Assembly (NCBI GenBank): GCA_947097535.1
Contig: CAMURM010000145.1
Coordinates: 1-5,346 of the forward strand
Length of the DNA: 5,346 bases
From: an uncultured Selenomonas sp.
GTDB lineage: Bacteria > Bacillota > Negativicutes > Selenomonadales > Selenomonadaceae
Direction: 5' to 3'
Shown: in pieces, positions 1 through 4,145 of the stretch
Layout of the letters: the number at the start of each line of letters is the position of its first letter
How positions within the stretch are numbered: position 1 is the first letter of the stretch
Position numbers and translations under genes: made by a program
The notes under the pieces: model-generated
Database searches by the model: none
What the model was told of the DNA's origin: nothing
What the model saw: the letters and a program-made list of their open reading frames with translations, nothing else

Positions 1-421
1 GGACGTGGCTGCGGATCTCGATGGAGTCGACGAGGGTCTTCAAAGGCAGGGAGTTTTTCTCGATGCTCTTCGAGCCGAAGAAGTTTGGCGTCGAGCCGAG
101 CGCGATGATGAGATGATCGTAGTCGATCTCGCCCTGATCGGTGCGCACGGTCTGCGCCGCCGCGTCGATTCCCTCGATTTCGGCGAGCAGGAAGTTGACG
201 TTCGAAGCGCTGCGGAAAAAGCCTCGGATCGGGTAGATGACCTCGTCCGCCGAGAGCATCGAGGTCGCCACCTGATAGAGCAGCGGCTGAAAGACCTGAT
301 AGTTGTTGTGGTCGATGATGAGGACGTCGACAGCCTCATTCGCGAGCTTCCTCGCCGCGCGTATGCCCGCGATGCCGCCGCCGAGGATGACGACGCGGGG
401 CGTCTTTGCCTTGTCTGCCAT
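1..421 (-). CDS. NDH-2-type NAD(P)/FAD-dependent oxidoreductase, N-terminal part (3' end beyond window)
   Basis: Read on the minus strand from ATG at 421-419, this gives 140 codons without a stop before the window edge. The N-terminus has a dinucleotide-binding fold: a short beta strand (VVIL), the GGGIAG form of GxGxxG at residues 14-19, and an acidic residue at the end of the next strand (VLIIDH). It is followed by NYQVFQPLLYQVAT, a segment typical of type II NADH dehydrogenases and related FAD enzymes. Later, DHLIIALGSTPNFFG matches the conserved ATG-like motif of this superfamily. Family members oxidise NAD(P)H at the inner membrane face and pass electrons to quinone or another acceptor. 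The C-terminal membrane-anchoring part is outside the window, so the exact acceptor is unknown. The start is supported by AAAGGCGG eight bases upstream and by a good promoter. The family call is firm; calling it ndh would be a guess. Confidence 0.9.
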   Translation of the reverse strand, partial: MADKAKTPRVVILGGGIAGIRAARKLANEAVDVLIIDHNNYQVFQPLLYQVATSMLSADEVIYPIRGFFRSASNVNFLLAEIEGIDAAAQTVRTDQGEIDYDHLIIALGSTPNFFGSKSIEKNSLPLKTLVDSIEIRSHV

Positions 422-471
422 GATTCATACCGCCTTTCACCGGGAGAATGTTACGAATGTTTCGCGCATCT

Positions 472-500
472 ATTATATATCATTTTTACGGAATTGTAAC
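472..500 (-). promoter_or_regulatory. Sigma70-type promoter of the NDH-2-like gene
   Basis: On the minus strand the -35 element GTTACA (500-495) is separated by 17 bases from a consensus -10 TATAAT (477-472). Transcription would start near 465, giving a leader of roughly 44 nt before the ATG at 421. The surrounding A+T-rich stretch contrasts with the G+C-rich coding DNA. The -35 matches the consensus at 4 of 6 positions. Confidence 0.7.
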
Positions 501-560
501 ATACAAATGCTTTATATTAAAATAAATTGATTCTTATGAAATGAAATCGATCAAAAGTGC

Positions 561-598
561 GCCGCCCTTCCGATCACTGCGGAAGGGCGGCTATTTTC
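561..598 (-). terminator. Hairpin terminator after the 32-codon ORF, possibly bidirectional
   Basis: A perfect 12-bp G+C-rich stem (561-572 with 580-591) encloses a 7-base loop. On the minus strand, the sense of the small ORF, the stem is followed by GCAC and then only four T residues. On the plus strand it is followed by TATTTTCAT. Neither T tract is ideal. The stop codon of the minus-strand ORF (576-574) lies in the loop, so the end of the ORF forms one arm. Within the window no plus-strand gene precedes it, so its main role is probably to stop the small minus-strand transcript before the NDH-2 promoter. Confidence 0.7.
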
Positions 599-672
599 AT
601 CTGCTGCGGAAGTGCGGACTGCTCGGCGCCTGTAAGCCGAGATATTTTCTCAGAGACTCTTTCATTTATCAT
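574..672 (-). CDS. Small ORF of 32 codons, function unknown, or small RNA
   Basis: The ATG at 672-670 is preceded by a strong Shine-Dalgarno sequence, GAAAGGAG, six bases upstream. The product would be 32 residues, beginning MINERVSEKISRLTGAEQ and ending MKIAALPQ. It has no signal peptide or membrane segment. Its N-terminal half is charged and could form an amphipathic helix. The C-terminal half contains the repeated motif ALPQ nine codons apart. A promoter lies just upstream (694-722) and a hairpin terminator overlaps the stop, giving a self-contained unit with a transcript of roughly 125 nt. The reading frame stays open upstream to 813, but that extension runs through the promoter and is rejected. 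I do not recognise the family. It could be a real small protein, a translated small RNA, or the tail of a decayed gene. The RBS and promoter favour translation; conservation is untested. Confidence 0.5.
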   Translation of the reverse strand: MINERVSEKISRLTGAEQSALPQQMKIAALPQ

Positions 673-693
673 GTACGGCTCCTTTCGCCGAAT

Positions 694-722
694 AGTGTAA
701 CACATAGAATAAGACGTGTGAA
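694..722 (-). promoter_or_regulatory. Predicted promoter of the 32-codon ORF
   Basis: Minus-strand -35 TTCACA (722-717, 5 of 6 consensus matches) and -10 TACACT (699-694, 4 of 6) are separated by 17 bases. The -10 lies about 20 bases upstream of the ATG, leaving a leader of about 15 nt that contains the RBS. The promoter diverges from the one at 747-775, with only 24 bases between the two -35 elements. Confidence 0.5.
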
Positions 723-725
723 CTG

Positions 726-808
726 CCTGCTTTCCCGCGCAAGTGGTTGATTTCCATCGTTGCATCAAATATAATGAGAAAAAAGAGATTTTCCTTGCAG
801 AAAGCAGG
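726..808. repeat. Widely spaced 9-bp inverted repeat flanking the cassette promoter
   Basis: CCTGCTTTC at 726-734 is the exact reverse complement of GAAAGCAGG at 800-808, with 65 bases between. The left arm lies in the spacer between the two divergent promoters and the right arm overlaps the RBS region of the 63-aa gene. Paired half-sites around a promoter could be binding sites for an autoregulator, but a 9-bp match in a region of this size could also be chance. Confidence 0.3.
747..775 (+). promoter_or_regulatory. Promoter of the toxin-antitoxin-like cassette
   Basis: TTGATT (747-752) and a consensus TATAAT (770-775) are separated by exactly 17 bases, so this is close to an ideal sigma70-type promoter. 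Transcription would begin near 782, about 34 bases before the ATG at 816. This also rules out the upstream in-frame ATG at 747, which coincides with the -35 element. Confidence 0.75.
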
Positions 809-815
809 TGCAAAA

Positions 816-1007
816 ATGCGGGATTTTGCTGATTTTATGGAAAAGAACCACGAGAAAATTTATGCGGCGGTGTCAGCTTCCTACAAGCAGGACGATGCCG
901 GTTGTTGTCTCGTTTCCCGCAACGATCCGTGGATGAAGGAAGATTGCTGGGACGCAGCCTTCGATGCTATGGATCAGGGCGAGAGGCATCATGTCGCGAA
1001 TTATTGA
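816..1007 (+). CDS. 63-aa acidic protein, putative antitoxin partner of the MazF-like protein
   Basis: The chosen ATG at 816 follows GCAGGTG with a spacing of about five bases and lies about 34 nt downstream of the predicted transcription start. The protein is small and acidic (13 Asp/Glu against 7 Lys/Arg by count), with three Cys and two Trp residues, and ends in GERHHVANY. It has no signal peptide, membrane segment or recognisable DNA-binding motif such as AbrB/MazE or ribbon-helix-helix. Its gene overlaps the following PemK/MazF-like gene by 17 bases under one promoter, the arrangement usual for antitoxin and toxin. Assignment as an antitoxin rests on that context and on size and charge, not on homology. 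It could instead be a small protein of unrelated function. Codon use is more A+T-rich than in the genes on either side. Confidence 0.6.
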   Translation: MRDFADFMEKNHEKIYAAVSASYKQDDAGCCLVSRNDPWMKEDCWDAAFDAMDQGERHHVANY

Positions 1008-1335
1008 GCCTCGCGAGGTATGGCGGGCGTGGGTTGCCTTTGAGGACAATCCCCGAGAAGGGAAGCTGCGTCCGGTGATTGTCGTGCATGTGGATATGAA
1101 AAATCGTTTTGCCTTGACGATTCCGATATATTCTCGCGTTGCACAGGGCGAGTATGAAATTGCATTGTTTGACTGGGCAGAGATTCCCATTGACCATTTG
1201 CCAACTGCCAACATAGGGAAAAGTCGCCCGATTCCGTTCGTGGATATGGATCGTCGCATCGGCAGCCTGTCTTCGGATGATTGGGAGAATGTCACGCAGT
1301 TGTTCCAAGAATATGCAGAAGCTCATTATATTTAA
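991..1335 (+). CDS. PemK/MazF-family toxin-like protein
   Basis: This 114-aa protein has the length and pattern of PemK/MazF endoribonucleases, which cleave RNA and are neutralised by a cognate antitoxin. Visible features are an N-terminal strand EVWRAWVAFED (8-18), the EGKLRPVIVV segment (23-32) whose Arg27 corresponds to the catalytic Arg of MazF, and LTIPIYS (42-48), where Ser48 stands in the region of the MazF catalytic Thr. Then come FDWAEIP and a C-terminal IGSLSSDDWENVTQLFQEYAE (90-110), matching the family's helix. The usual glycine-rich loop before LRP is replaced by EDNPREGK. ATG 991 follows GAGAGG four bases upstream and overlaps the previous gene by 17 bases; an in-frame ATG at 964 is possible but adds nine residues not typical of the family. 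A strong terminator follows. The fold is likely; nuclease activity is inferred. Confidence 0.8.
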   Translation: MSRIIEPREVWRAWVAFEDNPREGKLRPVIVVHVDMKNRFALTIPIYSRVAQGEYEIALFDWAEIPIDHLPTANIGKSRPIPFVDMDRRIGSLSSDDWENVTQLFQEYAEAHYI

Positions 1336-1364
1336 GAAAACGCTAAATTTATCCGTGCTTCCTT

Positions 1365-1387
1365 AAGCCGCCGAGAGGCGGCTTTTT
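1365..1387 (+). terminator. Rho-independent terminator of the toxin-antitoxin-like cassette
   Basis: A stem of AAGCCGCC (1365-1372) and GGCGGCTT (1377-1384) closes a GAGA tetraloop and runs directly into TTTTT (1383-1387). It lies 29 bases after the toxin-like gene's stop codon, separating the cassette from the metA promoter. Confidence 0.92.
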
Positions 1388-1409
1388 GCATTTCCTCCGC
1401 CCTTCTCAT

Positions 1410-1439
1410 TTGACACTTTTACACGTTCTATGCTAAACT
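1410..1439 (+). promoter_or_regulatory. Promoter of the metA operon
   Basis: A consensus -35 TTGACA (1410-1415) and a -10 TAAACT (1434-1439, 4 of 6 matches) are separated by 18 bases. Transcription would begin near 1446, leaving a leader of only about 42 nt before metA, too short for a SAM riboswitch or T-box. The element lies directly after the upstream terminator. Confidence 0.7.
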
Positions 1440-1487
1440 GAATCACGGTTGCGGCGGTTTTCCGCTGAGAGAAAGTGAGGCGGTTTC

Positions 1488-2423
1488 GTGCCGATCAAAA
1501 TACCGAATAATTTGCCGGCGGCGCAGGTGTTGGAGGGCGAGAATATCTTCGTCATGGACGCGGAGCGCGCCTACAGTCAGGACATCCGCCCCTTGCGGCT
1601 TCTGATCCTGAACCTCATGCCGAACAAGTCGGTGACGGAAACGCAGCTTCTGCGCCTTCTCGGCAATACGCCGCTGCAGGTCGAGGTCGATTTCATCTAT
1701 ACGGAGTCGTATGTGCCGCAGCATACATCGCAGGATTATCTCGCGGAGTTTTACGGCACATTCGCCGAGGTGCGCCACAGGAAGTACGACGGCTTCATCA
1801 TCACGGGTGCGCCCGTCGAGCAGATGCCCTTCAAGGAGGTCGCCTACTGGGACGAAGTCGCCGAGATCATGGAGTGGAGCAAGAAGCATTGCTACTCGTC
1901 GTTTCATATCTGCTGGGGTGCGCAGGCAGGGCTTTACTACCACTACGGCATCGACAAGCAGGATACGGGCACGAAGATCTTCGGCGTCTACAAGCATCAT
2001 CTGTGCGTCGAGCACGAGAGGCTCTTCCGCGGCTTTGACGATGAGTTCTATGTGCCGCATTCGCGCCATACGGAGATGCGCAAAGGGGACATCGAGCGCG
2101 TGCCGGAGCTGACGATCCTCGCGGAGTCGGCAAGCCGCGCGGGCGTCTACGCGATTGCCAATATCGAGAAGAGGCAGTTCTTCATCACGGGGCATGCGGA
2201 GTACGATCCGCTTTCTTTGAAGCAGGAGTACGACCGCGATGTGGCGGCGGGGCTTCCCATCGAGATCCCGCAGAACTACTATCCCGCAGATGATCCGACG
2301 CGGACGCCCGTCGTGCGCTGGCGCTCAGTGGCGAATCTTCTGTTTGCGAACTGGCTCAACTACTATGTGTATCAGGAAACGCCGTATGAGCTCGACGGGC
2401 TCTACCGCGCGGCGGATGATTGA
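1488..2423 (+). CDS. metA: Homoserine O-acyltransferase MetA, probably acetyl-CoA specific
   Basis: This 311-aa protein is colinear with the MetA family, which acylates L-homoserine in the first committed step of methionine synthesis in the cytoplasm. It begins MPIKIPNNLPAAQVLEGENI and contains LNLMPNKSVTETQLLRLL. The nucleophile is Cys142 in FHICWGAQAG, and the partner residues His236 and Glu238 lie in FFITGHAEYD. Residue 111, in GAPVEQMPF, is Glu; in the family this position separates acetyl-CoA users (Glu, as in Bacillus cereus) from succinyl-CoA users (Gly, as in E. coli), so the product is predicted to be O-acetylhomoserine. The start is GTG, favoured because GTGAGG lies seven bases upstream and the MPIKIP N-terminus is conserved. 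It is the first gene of a probable four-gene operon, with its own promoter at 1410-1439. The protein appears complete. Confidence 0.96.
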   Translation: MPIKIPNNLPAAQVLEGENIFVMDAERAYSQDIRPLRLLILNLMPNKSVTETQLLRLLGNTPLQVEVDFIYTESYVPQHTSQDYLAEFYGTFAEVRHRKYDGFIITGAPVEQMPFKEVAYWDEVAEIMEWSKKHCYSSFHICWGAQAGLYYHYGIDKQDTGTKIFGVYKHHLCVEHERLFRGFDDEFYVPHSRHTEMRKGDIERVPELTILAESASRAGVYAIANIEKRQFFITGHAEYDPLSLKQEYDRDVAAGLPIEIPQNYYPADDPTRTPVVRWRSVANLLFANWLNYYVYQETPYELDGLYRAADD

Positions 2424-2457
2424 GAGGTCTATGAAAAAGGAGCGAAAGGAAGATACG

Positions 2458-3108
2458 ATGAAGATGAAGCGATGGCTGGCAGTATTCCTCCCCTTCGTTT
2501 TTCTCACGGTGGCGGCGGTCGAGGCTGCGCCTCATGTATCGCCGAATATTTATGAATGGGTGCAGTCCTCGGCGCGCGCCAACTACTTTTTCAACAAGCG
2601 CGTCATGCACTACGGCATGACGGCGGACGGCGCGATCGATCCGAGCGTGCTCATCGTGCCGACACTGCAGACATACGACGATGTGGCGATCGCCGACGTC
2701 GTCGCCAAGAGGCGCTGGCGCGGCGAGTCGCTCGAAGGCTACGACGATCTCGTGGGTGAGGCGGAGTACCTGCGCATCGACCTTGCGGCGGGAACGTCGA
2801 CTCTCGAGCGCACCGACGATCTCGACAGCACCTGGTCGACGCTCACGTCGACGTTTCCGCGGAATGTGACGGTGATCAAGAATCTGCCGGAAAAGAGCCT
2901 GGAGCGCAAGTTCCTGGAGGCGATCCTGTTTTATGAGAAGAATCACCGCATGGAAATCGCCAGTCAGACGAAGAAGACTTTGACGGCGGAGGATCTGAAG
3001 ATCCTCGAAGCGCATGAGCGCGAGAATCCGGCAGAGGCTGCTGAAGGCGCAGAGGAGAAGGCACAAAAAGACGATGCACGAAAGGCTGATCGAAAGAGCG
3101 GAAAATGA
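2458..3108 (+). CDS. Exported protein of unknown function with charged C-terminal tail
   Basis: The 216-aa product starts with a classic Sec signal peptide: basic MKMKR, hydrophobic core LAVFLPFVFLTVAAV and a likely cleavage at VEA-AP or VEAA-P (residues 23-24). It should therefore be released to the periplasm or cell surface. The mature part contains HVSPNIYEWVQSSARANYFFNK and a central aspartate-rich, mixed alpha/beta-like region. The last 40 or so residues are Glu/Lys/Ala-rich and probably disordered or helical. I see no lipobox cysteine, further membrane helix or known catalytic motif, and I do not recognise the family. ATG 2458 is preferred because AAGGA sits seven bases upstream; ATG 2431 would add a charged nine-residue extension and has a poorly spaced RBS. 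It follows metA by 34 nt and overlaps hydE by 35 nt, so it is probably co-transcribed with both. Its role cannot be inferred from them. Confidence 0.85.
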   Translation: MKMKRWLAVFLPFVFLTVAAVEAAPHVSPNIYEWVQSSARANYFFNKRVMHYGMTADGAIDPSVLIVPTLQTYDDVAIADVVAKRRWRGESLEGYDDLVGEAEYLRIDLAAGTSTLERTDDLDSTWSTLTSTFPRNVTVIKNLPEKSLERKFLEAILFYEKNHRMEIASQTKKTLTAEDLKILEAHERENPAEAAEGAEEKAQKDDARKADRKSGK

Positions 3109-4126
3109 CCATAGCCTGCGCGAGGAGGAGCTCGCCGAGCTTTTGGCGTCTGCCGCAGCGGAGGAGCCTCTCGCCGCCGCCGCCGACCGCGTGCGAAAAA
3201 GGTATGTGGGCGACGGCGTGCATCTGCGGGGACTCATCGAGTTTTCCAATATCTGTCGGCGCAGCTGCTTCTACTGCGGTTTGCGGCGCGAGAATGAAAG
3301 GGCGGAGCGCTACCGCCTGACGCCCGAGGAGATCGTGCGTCTGGCGCGAAATGCGCGCGGCTACGGCTACAGGACGGTCGTGCTGCAGGGGGGCGAGGAC
3401 AGCTTTTGGAGCGTGAAGGCGCTCGCGCCCGTCCTGCGCGAAATACGGGCTTTGGGGCTTGTCATCACGCTTTCCATCGGCGAGCGCAGCGAGGAGGAGT
3501 ATCGCGCGCTCAAGGAAGCGGGGGCAAGCCGCTTTTTGCTTCGCATCGAAACGACGGACAAGGAGCTCTACGAGCGGCTCGACCCGGGCATGAGCTGGGA
3601 GGCGCGGCGCGCATGTCTCGCCTCTTTGCGCGCTCTCGGCTACGAGGTCGGCACGGGCTCGCTCGTGGGGCTGCCGGGGCAGTCGATCGCCTCTTTGGCG
3701 CGCGACATCCTCTTTTTTCAGGAGATCGATGCGGACATGGTGGGCATCGGCCCCTTCATCCCGAACGGCGATACGCCGCTCGGCGAGGCGGCGGCGGGCG
3801 ACATCCATCTGACAAGGCGCATGGTGTCGCTGCTGCGGCTCCTCCTGCCCGAGGCGAACATCCCGGCGACGACGGCGATGGAGACGATAGAGCGCGGCGC
3901 GCGCTCGCTGATCCTGCGCTCGGGCGCGAACGTCGTCATGCCGAACGTGACGGAAGGTGATTTTCGCCGCAAGTACGCGCTCTATCCGGGCAAGGCGTGC
4001 GTCAGGGATACGCCCGAGCATTGCCGCACCTGTCTCGGTGCGCAGCTTTCGCATATAGGCCGCTTCGTCGCCGAGGACGCAGGTTTTCGGCGCAGGAGAA
4101 GCATGGAAAAGCATAGAGAAGCATAG
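3074..4126 (+). CDS. hydE: [FeFe]-hydrogenase maturation radical SAM enzyme HydE
   Basis: This 350-aa protein matches HydE along its length (Thermotoga maritima HydE is about 348 aa). HydE uses S-adenosylmethionine radical chemistry in the cytoplasm in building the diiron subcluster of the hydrogenase H-cluster, together with HydG and HydF. The radical SAM triad is Cys61, Cys65 and Cys68 in CRRSCFYC, preceded by the HydE-like VHLRGLIEFSNI. Further family segments are YRLTPEEIV, VLQGGED, GSLVGLPGQ, DMVGIGPFIP and NIPATTAMETI. The accessory cluster motif CX7CX2C is present (Cys309, Cys317, Cys320), separating it from BioB and PylB. ATG 3074 gives an N-terminus of HydE length and overlaps the preceding gene by 35 nt; AAGG lies 12 bases upstream, so translational coupling may help. 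ATG 3014 would add 20 basic residues. No hydF, hydG or hydrogenase gene is visible. A 10-base tandem repeat spans its 3' end. Confidence 0.95.
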   Translation: MHERLIERAENDHSLREEELAELLASAAAEEPLAAAADRVRKRYVGDGVHLRGLIEFSNICRRSCFYCGLRRENERAERYRLTPEEIVRLARNARGYGYRTVVLQGGEDSFWSVKALAPVLREIRALGLVITLSIGERSEEEYRALKEAGASRFLLRIETTDKELYERLDPGMSWEARRACLASLRALGYEVGTGSLVGLPGQSIASLARDILFFQEIDADMVGIGPFIPNGDTPLGEAAAGDIHLTRRMVSLLRLLLPEANIPATTAMETIERGARSLILRSGANVVMPNVTEGDFRRKYALYPGKACVRDTPEHCRTCLGAQLSHIGRFVAEDAGFRRRRSMEKHREA

Positions 4127-4127
4127 A
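4098..4127 (+). repeat. Three tandem 10-bp units at the 3' end of hydE
   Basis: GAAGCATGGA (4098-4107), AAAGCATAGA (4108-4117) and GAAGCATAGA (4118-4127) are consecutive copies of RAAGCATRGA. They encode the HydE tail SMEKHREA and include its TAG stop (4124-4126). Because the unit is not a multiple of three, gain or loss of one copy would change the reading frame of the last residues and the distance to the ilvB RBS. Confidence 0.75.
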
Positions 4128-4145
4128 AAACGTGAGGTGTTTGCT

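Noticed and set aside
5..499. Plus-strand open frame of 164 codons at the window start
   Set aside because: It is antisense to the NDH-2-like gene, which has GGGIAG and other family motifs, an RBS and a promoter. The plus frame has none of these.
673..813. Upstream extension of the 32-codon minus-strand ORF to 79 codons
   Set aside because: The extension runs through both divergent promoters and has no RBS at 813, while the internal ATG at 672 has an excellent one.
747..815. N-terminal extension of the 63-aa protein from ATG 747
   Set aside because: The ATG overlaps the -35 element and the extension covers the -10, so it would not be in the mRNA from this promoter.
1440..1487. SAM riboswitch or T-box upstream of metA
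   Set aside because: The predicted leader is only about 42 nt and shows neither the conserved core nor a terminator.
1443..2195. Minus-strand open frame of 250 codons opposite metA
   Set aside because: metA is complete and conserved on the plus strand; this frame has no RBS or family features.
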